From Fictibacillus gelatini DSM 15865 (GTDB taxonomy: Bacteria; Bacillota; Bacilli; Bacillales; Fictibacillaceae): 64,000 nucleotides of DNA. The stretch lies in NCBI RefSeq assembly GCF_000430745.1, contig NZ_AUMP01000001.1:434001-498000 (forward strand), read 5' to 3'. A program made the translations under genes and the position numbers. This document shows, piece after piece, positions 52,384 through 61,196 of this stretch; the stretch's first letter is position 1; the number at the start of each line of letters is the position of its first letter. The notes under the pieces are model-generated. The model ran no database searches, was not told where the DNA came from, and saw only the letters and a list, made by a program, of their open reading frames with translations.

Positions 52384-52484
52384 ATTCTACCTGTATACGA
52401 TAGTATTATATGCAGCCTATTCAAGAGACTAGATTAGCGGTTGGCTAATGTAGTCTTTTAAAATTCAAAAAGAAGGATTGACGT

Positions 52485-53735
52485 ATGAAATACTTACTCA
52501 TTGTTTTCACTTTACTGTTAGCGTTATCTGGTTGCGGCATGCCAAAATCTCCGGAAGATTTATTGAAAACGCCAAAACTCGAAGCAAAGCAGGCAAGTCT
52601 AAAAAGCCAAATTAGCCATTACCTTCCGAAACATGCAATCATGCTCGCGCCGGATCAAGGAAAGAAAAAATCATACATTTCGTTAGTTGATATCAATGCT
52701 GATCATAAAAAAGAAGCGATCGTTTTTTATAAAACGGACAAAGATGCTTATGACATTAAATTGATAATCTTTGCGAATAGCCATAACAAATGGAAAAAAA
52801 TTTCGCAGGCGACCATCCAGGGTTATTCACTGGATATGCTTCAATTTAAAGATGTCACAAATAATGGTAAGCTTGATATAGTTGCAGGAATTACTTACCA
52901 TGATTTTTATAATAACGCCTTGCTTGTCCTTTCAGTGAACGGCAAAACGACGAAAAAAGTTTTTGATCAGTTTTATACGAAAGCGGTATTGGATGACCTT
53001 AATCAAGACAAGCAAACAGACATTTCGATTTTAAGGGTAAAAAAAGACAAGGAAGTTAAAGTTTCTTTTTACCAGGCGGATAAACATGAGAAGTTTTCAA
53101 AGCTTTCAGAAACCGTTCTCGATCAATATGGCTTTTATGATCATATGTTTGCGGCCAATATAACGAAAAATAAACGGGCGCTAGTATTAGATATCGGCGA
53201 GGGTGCCCATTCAGCATATACCCAATTAGTTATTTTCGACCAGGGGAAGCTGAAGAAAATTTTCAAAAACGACGAAGCGACCTTTAAGCCTTACATGATT
53301 AAAAGCGTTGATATTAACAACGATGGGATCGTTGAAATCGGAAATGCAAGAGTCGCAAAAGGGTATGAAAAAGAACCTTATGCAACAGCCGTCTGGATTG
53401 AGCAATACTATCAATGGACGCCAAAAAAATTAGAGTTAGTTAAAGAATTGTACGTCGATAACGAAAAAGGGTTCTATGTCGATTTTCCCGAGAGCTGGGT
53501 AGGAAACGTAACGATTAAGGAAAATAAGAGCCGCCGGATGATTCAAATTGTAGAAGTCAATTCTAACAAGCCGCTATTAACCATTAAAATATTTACACAT
53601 AAACGCTGGAATAACAGTGACAAATTTATTCCGATTCGCCGGACGGACCGCTATATTTATGCTACTGCCAACACGGCTGAAAACCGAAAGAATTCTAAGT
53701 ACTTCCATTCGATTGTCGAATTTCCTGAAGAATAA
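52485..53735 (+). CDS. Lipoprotein with VCBS/FG-GAP-like repeats
   Basis: A 416-residue lipoprotein (lipobox LALSGC). The body contains repeated motifs with Asp-rich loops: LVDINADHKKEAIVF, FKDVTNNGKLDIVAG, LDDLNQDKQTDISI and SVDINNDGIVEIGNA, the FG-GAP/VCBS propeller pattern that often binds Ca2+. The C-terminal 80 residues (FPESWVGNVTIKENK) form a separate domain. It precedes the response regulator and kinase genes (RR starts 17 bp after its stop), so it may be the sensor's extracytoplasmic partner. Confidence 0.82.
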   Translation: MKYLLIVFTLLLALSGCGMPKSPEDLLKTPKLEAKQASLKSQISHYLPKHAIMLAPDQGKKKSYISLVDINADHKKEAIVFYKTDKDAYDIKLIIFANSHNKWKKISQATIQGYSLDMLQFKDVTNNGKLDIVAGITYHDFYNNALLVLSVNGKTTKKVFDQFYTKAVLDDLNQDKQTDISILRVKKDKEVKVSFYQADKHEKFSKLSETVLDQYGFYDHMFAANITKNKRALVLDIGEGAHSAYTQLVIFDQGKLKKIFKNDEATFKPYMIKSVDINNDGIVEIGNARVAKGYEKEPYATAVWIEQYYQWTPKKLELVKELYVDNEKGFYVDFPESWVGNVTIKENKSRRMIQIVEVNSNKPLLTIKIFTHKRWNNSDKFIPIRRTDRYIYATANTAENRKNSKYFHSIVEFPEE

Positions 53736-53752
53736 TGAATGTGGAGGTTGTC

Positions 53753-54448
53753 ATGACAAAAATACTAGTAGTTGAAGATGAACAAGCCATTCGAAGCTTT
53801 GTTATTATAAATTTAAAAAGTGCGGGATTTAAAGTTCTTGAAGCTGAATCGGGCGAAAAAGCACTTTCGATCCTTGAAGAAGATGGGCAAGATATCGATA
53901 TCGCCTTATTGGACGTTATGCTTCCTGGTATTGACGGATTTGAAGTATGCGAACATATCCGAAAAAAATATTCACATATCGGAATCATCATGCTGACGGC
54001 AAAAGTCCAGGAAGATGATCGGGTGCACGGATTGACGATCGGGGCCGACGATTATGTTGCCAAACCTTTCAGCCCGCCTGAATTAGTCGCAAGGGTGAAG
54101 GCCCTTTTGCGCCGGACAAAAAGAAAAAAGAAGCAAGTTGAAAAAATCACGTCAGGTCCTTTTGAATTTTATATAAAAGAAGAACGGTTAACGAAACATA
54201 ACGTGACGATCGATTTAACGCCGACTGAATTTCAGCTGGCCAAACATTTACTTAAACATAAAAATCAGCCTCTTTCACGCAATGAGCTTCTCGATCTCGT
54301 TTGGGGAGAAAATTATATCGGAGATACAAAAATCGTTGATGTGAATATCCGCCGTCTAAGAAGAAAGATTGAAGACGATCCGTCCAGTCCGAAATATGTC
54401 GAAACCTATTGGGGCAGAGGATATATTTGGAGAGACGCTGACCGATGA
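53753..54448 (+). CDS. OmpR/PhoB-family response regulator
   Basis: A 231-residue regulator. Receiver domain residues 1-115: acidic pair in VVEDEQ, phospho-Asp54 in LLDVMLPG, Thr in MLTAK, Lys in YVAKPFS. The C-terminal winged helix (about 130-228) has DLTPTEFQLAKHLL, RNELLDLVWG, DVNIRRLRRKIEDD, and YWGRGYIW. ATG 53753 follows GTGGAGGT. Its stop overlaps the kinase ATG by 4 bp. Confidence 0.95.
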   Translation: MTKILVVEDEQAIRSFVIINLKSAGFKVLEAESGEKALSILEEDGQDIDIALLDVMLPGIDGFEVCEHIRKKYSHIGIIMLTAKVQEDDRVHGLTIGADDYVAKPFSPPELVARVKALLRRTKRKKKQVEKITSGPFEFYIKEERLTKHNVTIDLTPTEFQLAKHLLKHKNQPLSRNELLDLVWGENYIGDTKIVDVNIRRLRRKIEDDPSSPKYVETYWGRGYIWRDADR

Positions 54449-55830
54449 AACGCCGGGTTATATTGTACTTTATGATGGTCATTTTATTGACCATCGTCTT
54501 TGTTGAAGCGGTTTTTTTAATTTATGTCCAACGGTTTTATTATTCAGGGACGGCTAAGGCCATTATTGACCATGCGAAAACGTCATCCGCTTTTATTACG
54601 GAAGATGAAAAAAATCAAAGCCTTTATACTCAGGCGGATGAAATTTTATCGAAAGCAAAATTTAAAGGGACGGAGCTTGAAATTGTCGACCTAAAAGGAA
54701 ATGTCATTTTATCGACCAGCGGATTTATAGAATCAGATAAACTCCCGATTAATGAAGTCCTTTTTAGTAATAAGCCCGAATATCACCTTATAAAAAGTGA
54801 TAAAACGGGAGAACATATCATGAATGTACAATACCCGATTAAAAAACAGGGGCAAATTTATGGCATTTTAAATTACGAAACTTCATTAAATGCCGTTAAT
54901 AAAGTGATTTTTTATTTGTCTTTTACCGCCATTCTCTATGGGATTATTATTTGCTTGATCGTTTTATTCATCAGTACAAAGCTGGCCAATTCTATCGTTG
55001 ATCCGATCAATAAAATCATTTCCGTTTCAAAAGATATGGCAAAAGGTGATTTCGACAACAGGATTAACGAAAATTATAAAAATGAGCTTGGCGATCTGGC
55101 AAAAACGTTAAATTATATGGCCGATGAAATAGTAAAAACCGATCGGTTAAAAAGTGAATTTATTTCATCCATCTCGCATGAGCTTCGAACACCTTTAACC
55201 GGAATTAAAGGGTGGAGTGAAACCCTTCAGTCAGATAAAGGATTTTTGTCAGAAGAAGATAAAAAACAAGGCTTAAAAATCATTTCCGATGAAACCAACC
55301 GATTGATTTCTCTTGTCGAAGATTTACTTGATTTCTCAAAGTTGTCTGCGGATCGAGAAATTGTATTATTTCCGGACGAATTTCGTTTGGACCATCTTCT
55401 ATTGCAGGCAATGATGCAAATGCGAGTGAAAGCGGAAGAAAAAGGCTGCTCCATTCAAATGGAAGAAAATAATCCGTGCACGATTTTCGCTGATGAAGGC
55501 CGTCTTAAGCAAGTATTCATCAATGTGATTGATAATGCGATTAAATACTCGCATGAAAATGGCAAGATTACCATCCATATGACGGAAGAAAAAGATACGG
55601 TCTCTATTCGAGTGAAAGATGAAGGGATCGGCATTGATAAACGGCATCTTCCACTTTTAACGAAAACATTCTACCAGGTTGATCCGAACAAATTCGGAAC
55701 AGGAATCGGTTTAGCCGTAACCGAGCAGATCGTATCGCTTCATAAAGGTGAGCTAAAGATCGACAGCACTCCCGGGAAAGGAACAACTGTTACGATTAAG
55801 CTGCCAAAAAACTATAAAAAGGGCAAATGA
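54445..55830 (+). CDS. Sensor histidine kinase
   Basis: A 461-residue kinase. Transmembrane helices at about 8-28 and 155-177 frame an extracytoplasmic domain of about 125 residues; HAMP at about 178-230; HisKA with His245 in SSISHELRTPLTG; HATPase with N box IDNAIKYS, G boxes DEGIGID and GTGIGLAVTEQIV. The VCBS lipoprotein, regulator and kinase form one transcript, so the kinase may sense a signal through the lipoprotein. Ligand unknown. Confidence 0.95.
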   Translation: MKRRVILYFMMVILLTIVFVEAVFLIYVQRFYYSGTAKAIIDHAKTSSAFITEDEKNQSLYTQADEILSKAKFKGTELEIVDLKGNVILSTSGFIESDKLPINEVLFSNKPEYHLIKSDKTGEHIMNVQYPIKKQGQIYGILNYETSLNAVNKVIFYLSFTAILYGIIICLIVLFISTKLANSIVDPINKIISVSKDMAKGDFDNRINENYKNELGDLAKTLNYMADEIVKTDRLKSEFISSISHELRTPLTGIKGWSETLQSDKGFLSEEDKKQGLKIISDETNRLISLVEDLLDFSKLSADREIVLFPDEFRLDHLLLQAMMQMRVKAEEKGCSIQMEENNPCTIFADEGRLKQVFINVIDNAIKYSHENGKITIHMTEEKDTVSIRVKDEGIGIDKRHLPLLTKTFYQVDPNKFGTGIGLAVTEQIVSLHKGELKIDSTPGKGTTVTIKLPKNYKKGK

Positions 55831-55831
55831 T

Positions 55832-55866
55832 AAAAGGACATGCTCAGATACAGACATGTCCTTTTA
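55832..55866 (+). terminator. Terminator of the two-component operon
   Basis: AAAAGGACATG / CATGTCCTTTT with a 12-nt loop. Confidence 0.85.
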
Positions 55867-55921
55867 TTCGTAAATTTTCATATCTTCTGCTATACTTTGT
55901 TAGATAATGAGGAGGAATTTT

Positions 55922-56563
55922 ATGGGCACATTTACGTATTCCAAAGGTGAAGAGATTGCCAATAGCATTACCCATGGCATTGGCGTCTTAATTAGCATTG
56001 CTTCAATCGCCATTTTAACGGTTTTTGCTTCATTGCATGGAACGGCTTTGCATATTGTTAGCTTCGCGATTTTCGGTGCTACGATGCTTTTGCTTTATAC
56101 GTCTTCCACTCTGGTCCATAGCTTTCCCGAAGGACGGATAAAGGACCTTTTCGAAATTATGGATCATGCCGCCATTTATTTGTTTATCGCTGGAACGTAT
56201 ACCCCGATTGTTTTAATTGTAGTTGGCGGATCATTGGGCTGGACACTATTTGGTATTGTATGGGGGATCGCTTTCTGCGGTGTCATCTTTAAAATTTTTT
56301 TCACGAAAAAGTTTGTCATTTTATCTACCCTTGGCTATATCGCAATGGGATGGATGATCATCTTTGCATTTAGCTCCGTCTTGCATCATTTATCCACAAA
56401 TGGCATTGCATGTTTAGTTGCCGGCGGGGTTTTGTACACGGTCGGTTCCATTTTTTATGTTTGGCGCGCCTTTCCTTTCCATCATGCAGTCTGGCATCTT
56501 TTCGTACTCGCCGGCAGCATTGCCCATTTTCTTATGATGTTCTACCTATTGCCAATACGCTAA
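55922..56563 (+). CDS. Hemolysin III family protein (YplQ/TrhA-like)
   Basis: A 213-residue protein with seven predicted helices. PAQR/HlyIII marks: KGEEIANSITHGIGVL, STLVHSFPEGRIKDLFEIMDHAAIYLFIAGTYTPI (in parts) and FHHAVWHLFVLAGSIAHF, with the conserved Ser/His/Asp/His zinc site. Family members affect membrane fluidity and lipid metabolism. ATG 55922 follows AGGAGG; ATG 55907 is too early. Confidence 0.9.
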   Translation: MGTFTYSKGEEIANSITHGIGVLISIASIAILTVFASLHGTALHIVSFAIFGATMLLLYTSSTLVHSFPEGRIKDLFEIMDHAAIYLFIAGTYTPIVLIVVGGSLGWTLFGIVWGIAFCGVIFKIFFTKKFVILSTLGYIAMGWMIIFAFSSVLHHLSTNGIACLVAGGVLYTVGSIFYVWRAFPFHHAVWHLFVLAGSIAHFLMMFYLLPIR

Positions 56564-56571
56564 AAAAACAA

Positions 56572-56610
56572 AAAGCCATCCCATTACTAATTGCTGGATG
56601 GCTTTCTTTC
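56572..56610 (+). terminator. Terminator of the hemolysin III gene
   Basis: AAAGCCATCC / GGATGGCTTT, T-rich tail. Confidence 0.85.
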
Positions 56611-57280
56611 TATTATTTTATCCCGAACGCTTCAAATGCTTTATTGGTCGTACTTTTAAATCTTTCTCCAGCCACCTCCAACTAATTTTGTTATTTTGAT
56701 CATTACAGCAACAACCGATGTAACCCAATATTTCAAACCATATTTTAATTCTCATCTGTTTCTTTTGAATGAATTTTTTGTTTGAATATCTGTAAATAGT
56801 GCCCTTTCAGCTAAGAAAGTTCTTATTTTCAAGAATCCATTTTCGCCTGTAAAAAAATAGAAGCAAAAAACAGGATCAAACTTCTCTAGTGTATAGTGTG
56901 GTGCTATTTTCATGGCATTTGGACAATAAACAGTGGATTTCCGACAATAAATCGATTCCATCGGACAATAAATGGCCTGTGTCGGACAATAAAATGAGTA
57001 GTTTTTTCACTTATTATCCAAAAGTAAAATGTTATTGTCTAAACCGGATGATTTATTGTCCAAATAAGAGCACTTATTGTCCGAGAACGAAAAAATTTTA
57101 AATCATGTAACGATTCATGATCGTTTTTCCTCATTTCACAGATCTAACGAGGTGTTCTTAAAATAACGAATGTTCGATTACTGATATTCAAACTATTTTT
57201 CTAGAAAGGGCAATAGTTCATCCTTGTCTCTCATTGTTTATATTTCTCGCTTTTTTTCGATCACCTATATTTCTCCCATA
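56611..57280. other. Gene-poor convergent region with array B
   Basis: About 670 bp without a credible gene. It holds the mirrored 21-bp-period array at 56922-57082. Short frames across it have no ribosome site, and the one across the array encodes heptapeptide repeats (DNKxxxS and YCPNKxx) forced by the DNA period. Elsewhere nothing is recognised. Confidence 0.6.
56922..57082. repeat. 21-bp-period array B: four direct then four inverted units
   Basis: GACAATAAA starts at 56922, 56943, 56964 and 56985. The inverse, TTATTGTC or TTATTATC, starts at 57011, 57032, 57053 and 57074. All steps are exactly 21 bp. Core with preceding base: GGACAATAA (three of four direct units; the other is CGACAATAA). 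Spacers of 12 bp differ in sequence. The two halves face each other across a gap near 57002. Confidence 0.9.
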
Positions 57281-57317
57281 AAAAGGCATGATTTTCTTAA
57301 TTGAAAACCATGCCTTT
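57281..57317 (-). terminator. Terminator of the DUF4064/DUF4352 operon
   Basis: AAAGGCATG / CATGCCTTT with a long A/T-rich loop; T-rich on the minus strand. Confidence 0.75.
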
Positions 57318-57327
57318 ACAAAGTTAA

Positions 57328-57669
57328 TTATACTTGAGTAGAAGATGTTTTATCTTTACGGAAAACACCCATTACACCAGCAATGATAAGTAATACCCCA
57401 CTCAAAATATATGCGAACGATACACAGATAAATCCACCTATACCAGCGACTAACATAAAGATTCCGCCTAATTTTGGTTTACCTTTTACAACGACAGATC
57501 CAACAATGCCTAAAATTGAAAGGATAACTGCTGTCCATCCTAATCCAATAATATTACTTGATCCGTTAATTGCAGCATCTACCCCACCAATAAACAAAGC
57601 AATAAACGCTCCAATAATTCCAAATATACCACCCAAAAGACCTAATACAAATTCAGTTGTTCTTTTCAT
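57328..57669 (-). CDS. DUF4064-like membrane protein
   Basis: A 113-residue protein with four hydrophobic, Gly-rich helices (FVLGLLGGIFGIIGAFIALFIGG in pieces, GWTAVILSILGIVGS, GGIFMLVAGIGGFICVS, AYILSGVLLIIAGVMGVF). It resembles DUF4064 proteins. Located 19 bp after the DUF4352 lipoprotein gene; no function known. Confidence 0.8.
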   Translation of the reverse strand: MKRTTEFVLGLLGGIFGIIGAFIALFIGGVDAAINGSSNIIGLGWTAVILSILGIVGSVVVKGKPKLGGIFMLVAGIGGFICVSFAYILSGVLLIIAGVMGVFRKDKTSSTQV

Positions 57670-57688
57670 TACTTCTATTCTCCTTAAG

Positions 57689-58207
57689 TTATTTTAATTT
57701 AATAACTTGATCAAACGGCTTTGCATCCATTGATTTTTCGTTAAATATATCACCAAAATGTAATTGAACTTCTTTTACTTTGTCAACATCTAAAGATTTT
57801 CCATCTGGAACAGCATATTCTACAACTCCAGACTTACTCACACCTGCTTGAATGTCACCACCAACATTACCTTTACCATTAAAAAGGTCCGCATCAAGTT
57901 GAAGGTTTCCAATAACTACATTACCCTGGTCAGGAAAGAACGATAATTTATCTTTGGTAGTGTTTTTAACAGTCATACCAACAACAACTTTATTCTTTTT
58001 CAGCTTCATTTCACCAATTTTTACTTTGAGTCCATTTACGTTAAACTCTTTATTAATGGCAATTTTTTTACCATCTTCAGCTTTAGTGGTTTGTGTTTTC
58101 TCTGTTTTTGTCTTTTCCCCAGTTGACACGTCCTCAGAGTCAGCAGAACAAGCTGCAAGCCCCATAACTAAGAGTGAAGATAATGCAATCCCTAACAATT
58201 TTTTCAT
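57689..58207 (-). CDS. DUF4352-like lipoprotein
   Basis: A 172-residue lipoprotein (lipobox GLAAC). A Thr/Lys/Glu-rich linker (about 24-50) is followed by an Ig-like beta domain: GLKVKIGEMKLKKNKVVVGMTVKNTTKDKL and YAVPDGKSLDVDKVKEVQLHF in parts, as in DUF4352 (telomeric repeat-binding-like) proteins. ATG 58207 follows GGGGAGG; a TTG is directly before it. Precedes the DUF4064 gene. Confidence 0.82.
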   Translation of the reverse strand: MKKLLGIALSSLLVMGLAACSADSEDVSTGEKTKTEKTQTTKAEDGKKIAINKEFNVNGLKVKIGEMKLKKNKVVVGMTVKNTTKDKLSFFPDQGNVVIGNLQLDADLFNGKGNVGGDIQAGVSKSGVVEYAVPDGKSLDVDKVKEVQLHFGDIFNEKSMDAKPFDQVIKLK

Positions 58208-58210
58208 CAA

Positions 58211-58786
58211 TTATTCCTCCCCTATTTCATTTGTTACAAACCAATTACAATATTATCACACATCCGTAATAATGTGGACAGTTTTTCTTACTTTTCAATT
58301 CTTATTTCATTAGCCTATTTATGCGAAGTGTACTGTAACTACAGGCACCGATACTTTTTGTTGGTATAGCAACTGTCTATAAAAACATTGACTATTTCAT
58401 CACCGATAACTTCGTTTCCTTTGACGATAGCTAAATCATTTTTTCTTTGAAACGAGTGCGTATACAGTTGATAGTCCTTGAGAAAGTACAGCCGAAAGAC
58501 TAGGGCTTCCATACGTTCGTGAAGTAATCTTTTTTACAGCCATATCTTCTAGGATGAAAAAGGTAAGCAGTCATTGTCTCCTTCTTTGGAACCTTCGATT
58601 TCTACAAAAAGCGAGGTTATTCGTCTTTTTAGGGACTTCAATAAAGATTCAAAAAACTAACATTTAGTCATTTCCTGCAACAATTTTATTGTAAGACTCA
58701 TTTATTAGTAAAAACGGCATTATCTTTTTGTGTAATAAATGGTAAAATTGGATTAAGTTAAAAAACAGTGATTGAGAGGCACATAA
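58211..58786. other. 576-bp region without an intact gene
   Basis: No intact gene. On the minus strand between about 58337 and 58655 a frame reads as protein-like sequence (ERMEALVFRLYFLKDYQLY and VKGNEVIGDEIVNVFIDS) interrupted by two stop codons, so it may be a decayed gene of unknown identity. On the plus side GAGAGG precedes the YdcF gene at 58787. Confidence 0.3.
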
Positions 58787-59548
58787 ATGAGGAATTTATT
58801 TTTGGTTTTAGGAATCATTGGTTTGCTTTATTGTATGAATTTGATCCGAATCGCGAACATTGACACGGGGGCAGTCGTCATATTCTCTTTCTCGCTTTTT
58901 TTTATTGCGATTTACGTTTTTTACCGTCCTTTAAAAACAGTATGGAGTAGAAAAAGAAGTGCTAGAATACTAGTCTTAACGTTACTAGGAGCAATCATCA
59001 TCGTCTCTTGCGTATTGGAAGGGCTCATTTTATCATCGATTGCCGATGATCATCCGAAAAAACTCGATTATGTGCTCGTCCTCGGGGCCGGAATCAGGAG
59101 AGGGAAACCCTCCCCTGTCCTTAAAGAACGATTAAATAAGGCGGTTGATTATTTAAAAGCATACCCGAAAGCGAAAGTTGTTGTAAGCGGCGGGAAGGGA
59201 TATGATGAACCGGTCAGTGAGGCATCCGTTATGGAAGACTACTTACTTGCCCACGGCATTCCATCCCAGCGAATTGTAAAGGAAGAAAAAGCGACAAGCA
59301 CTTATGAAAACCTGAAATTTTCAAGAGACTTGATGAACAGGCAAAGTGCAGTTCATTATCCTGAGCGGGTATTAATTATTTCGAGCAACTTCCACCTCCA
59401 TCGGGCAAAGTCAATGGCGAGGGATCTCGGATTAGAAGCCTTCGGAGCAGGCTCGAAAGTACCCCTTAGCGTCATTCCCCAGGTTCATGTGCGGGAAATT
59501 CTTGCCCTTGCTAAGTATTATGTGTTTGATAAAATGGGCAACCCTTGA
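58787..59548 (+). CDS. YdcF-family (DUF218) membrane protein
   Basis: A 253-residue protein. Two or three N-terminal helices (about 1-85) then a DUF218 domain: LDYVLVLGAGIRRGKPSPVLKERL, VVVSGGKGYDEPVSEASVMEDYL, EEKATSTYENLKFS and LIISSNFHLHRAKSMA, the family pattern with DxxLVLG, GG and the SxFHxxRA segment. Members such as SanA/ElyC act in envelope or lipid-carrier metabolism. Ribosome site GAGAGG. Confidence 0.9.
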   Translation: MRNLFLVLGIIGLLYCMNLIRIANIDTGAVVIFSFSLFFIAIYVFYRPLKTVWSRKRSARILVLTLLGAIIIVSCVLEGLILSSIADDHPKKLDYVLVLGAGIRRGKPSPVLKERLNKAVDYLKAYPKAKVVVSGGKGYDEPVSEASVMEDYLLAHGIPSQRIVKEEKATSTYENLKFSRDLMNRQSAVHYPERVLIISSNFHLHRAKSMARDLGLEAFGAGSKVPLSVIPQVHVREILALAKYYVFDKMGNP

Positions 59549-59562
59549 AAAAGTCCGTGACA

Positions 59563-59652
59563 GACAATAAGCAAGGGTCAGGCGAATAAACGTTGGTTTT
59601 AGACCAATAAGTTGCCTTGTTAGACGAATAAGAGATTCGATTAGACGAATAA
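59563..59652 (+). repeat. 21-bp-period array C (about 5 units)
   Basis: Cores GGCGAATAA (59581), GACCAATAA (59602), GACGAATAA (59623) and GACGAATAA (59644) are 21 bp apart. A further GACAATAA at 59563 is offset by two bases. The array follows the YdcF stop by about 15 bp; the spacers of 12 bp differ. Confidence 0.85.
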
Positions 59653-59844
59653 ATGCCAGGACTCACGAAAAAGTGCCGCAAGCCCGCTAAACTTGAATCT
59701 TTCCGATTCGTATAAGAAATGGCAAAGAGAAAAGCTACTGAAGCTGGTTTCAGTAGCTTTTCACCATTATGTAAACGATACATACGATGTAAAAGAGCCT
59801 TATCTTTACCAATTAACGACTGACGATGAAGAAAGGTGTTCGAT

Positions 59845-60141
59845 ATGAAATCATTTGGATTAGGCATTTGCATCGTATTGACCGCTCTTATTGTATCTCA
59901 TTTGTTCTATACTGTTGAACTGTTTATAAAGTTAACGACGATCGTAAGTAGCCTCTCAATTCTTTGTTCAAGGTTTTCATTAGGGTATTTTGTCAGCAGC
60001 GATCGCAGGCGGCTAAATTTTTATGTGGATCCCAATAGCCGAAAATACAGGCGTTTAAAATGGTCATTTCGCTTCTTGATGCTCGGTCTTCCATGCCTGA
60101 TAGGGGCAGTAGGTGCTGTTATTTTTCTAAATATGATGTGA
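59845..60141 (+). CDS. Small membrane protein (DUF5316-like)
   Basis: A 98-residue protein with helices at about 3-21, 25-43 and 76-96, and a basic cytosolic loop (SSDRRRLNFYVDPNSRKYRRLK). It resembles DUF5316 proteins of Bacillus by the central SxxRRR...Y pattern, recalled not checked. AAAGGTG lies 8 nt before ATG 59845. Confidence 0.65.
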   Translation: MKSFGLGICIVLTALIVSHLFYTVELFIKLTTIVSSLSILCSRFSLGYFVSSDRRRLNFYVDPNSRKYRRLKWSFRFLMLGLPCLIGAVGAVIFLNMM

Positions 60142-60143
60142 AC

Positions 60144-60182
60144 TTAAACGACTACCAGATGAGGTAGTCGTTTAAAAATTTT
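60144..60182 (+). terminator. Terminator of the DUF5316-like gene
   Basis: TTAAACGACTACC / GGTAGTCGTTTAA, perfect stem, then A/T tract. Confidence 0.88.
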
Positions 60183-60189
60183 ATTTCCT

Positions 60190-60233
60190 GTAGGTACATG
60201 CCGTTTGCAAGTTCGCCGTCTTTCCATAAACTA
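60190..60233 (+). promoter_or_regulatory. Sigma-K-like promoter and upstream element, coat gene 1
   Basis: CATAAACTA (60225-60233) fits the sigma-K -10 pattern CATANNNTA. A 22-bp element at 60190-60211 (GTAGGTACATGCCG...) lies 35 bp upstream of the -10, start to start, and recurs identically before coat gene 2. Confidence 0.7.
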
Positions 60234-60272
60234 TCATGTATCACCTTAAAATAAATACTTTTAGAGGAGTAG

Positions 60273-60613
<341 letters not shown>

Positions 60614-60614
<1 letters not shown>

Positions 60615-60657
60615 TAGGTACATGCCGTTTGCAAGAATAGGGAATGTCCATAGGATA
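60614..60657 (+). promoter_or_regulatory. Sigma-K-like promoter and upstream element, coat gene 2
   Basis: CATAGGATA (60649-60657) fits CATANNNTA. The 22-bp element at 60614-60635 is identical to 60190-60211, with the same 35-bp start-to-start distance to the -10, so both genes share duplicated regulation. Confidence 0.75.
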
Positions 60658-60703
60658 GAAAGTAAGAAAGGTTTCAAATTCTATATTCAAGGAGTAGAAC
60701 TGA

Positions 60704-61156
60704 ATGTCCAAAGATTCCCGTTTTTTTGGCCCGCCGCGGCCGTTTCTTCCACCACCACCCGTTCCATTCATTCCGGTTATTCCCGTTCTTCCGGTCCAGC
60801 AAGTTGTTCCAACCTACCCGGTTAGTCCCGCTCACGTTGTCCAACCCGCAGTCAGTCCAACGAACGCGCCGATTAGCCCGGCCTATCAGCCGCCTTCACA
60901 TCCCGGTGCTGTAAGCCCGGCCACGCAAGCTGCATGTCCGCCAAATCAATCGTTAAACGATGTTGTCTATCCAGCACAAAACTATGTAAAAGATTATTAT
61001 AAAGAATATGAGATCAAACATATTCATCCGATTACTATCGAACATAAACATCATAACGTCTATATTCATAAACACCAATATCCTGTAAAAGAAACAACAA
61101 CATGCGAACATGTAAACAAAGTAGTAGAAGAGCCGAAACCGAAAATAATGGACTAG
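60704..61156 (+). CDS. cotD: CotD-like spore coat protein
   Basis: A 150-residue protein. The N-terminal half is Pro/Val/Ser-rich and paralogous to the preceding coat protein; the C-terminal half (about 80-145) is the CotD-like region: VVYPAQNYVKDYY, then IKHIHPITIEHKHHNVYIHKHQYP, rich in His and Tyr, with two Cys overall. CotD is an inner coat protein. AAGGAG precedes ATG 60704. The name rests on the His-rich region. Confidence 0.75.
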   Translation: MSKDSRFFGPPRPFLPPPPVPFIPVIPVLPVQQVVPTYPVSPAHVVQPAVSPTNAPISPAYQPPSHPGAVSPATQAACPPNQSLNDVVYPAQNYVKDYYKEYEIKHIHPITIEHKHHNVYIHKHQYPVKETTTCEHVNKVVEEPKPKIMD

Positions 61157-61167
61157 TACTGCAGAGA

Positions 61168-61196
61168 GAAAGCCCGGGCAATGCCCGGGCTTTCTT
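61168..61196. terminator. Bidirectional terminator
   Basis: AAAGCCCGGGCA / TGCCCGGGCTTT, perfect 12-bp stem between the coat gene and the convergent thioredoxin-like gene. Confidence 0.9.

Noticed and set aside
56922-57082. CRISPR array
   Set aside because: The repeat core is 9 bp and the spacer 12 bp, far below CRISPR sizes; half the units are inverted and no cas gene is present.
56889-57101. Frame with DNKxxxS and YCPNKxx heptapeptide repeats
   Set aside because: The repeat comes from the 21-bp DNA period (7 codons). There is no ribosome site, and the pattern holds in other frames and strands too.
59511-59873. Minus-strand 120-residue frame with YSSNKxx repeats
   Set aside because: It runs antisense across the end of ydcF and array C; the repeats are a by-product of the DNA period.
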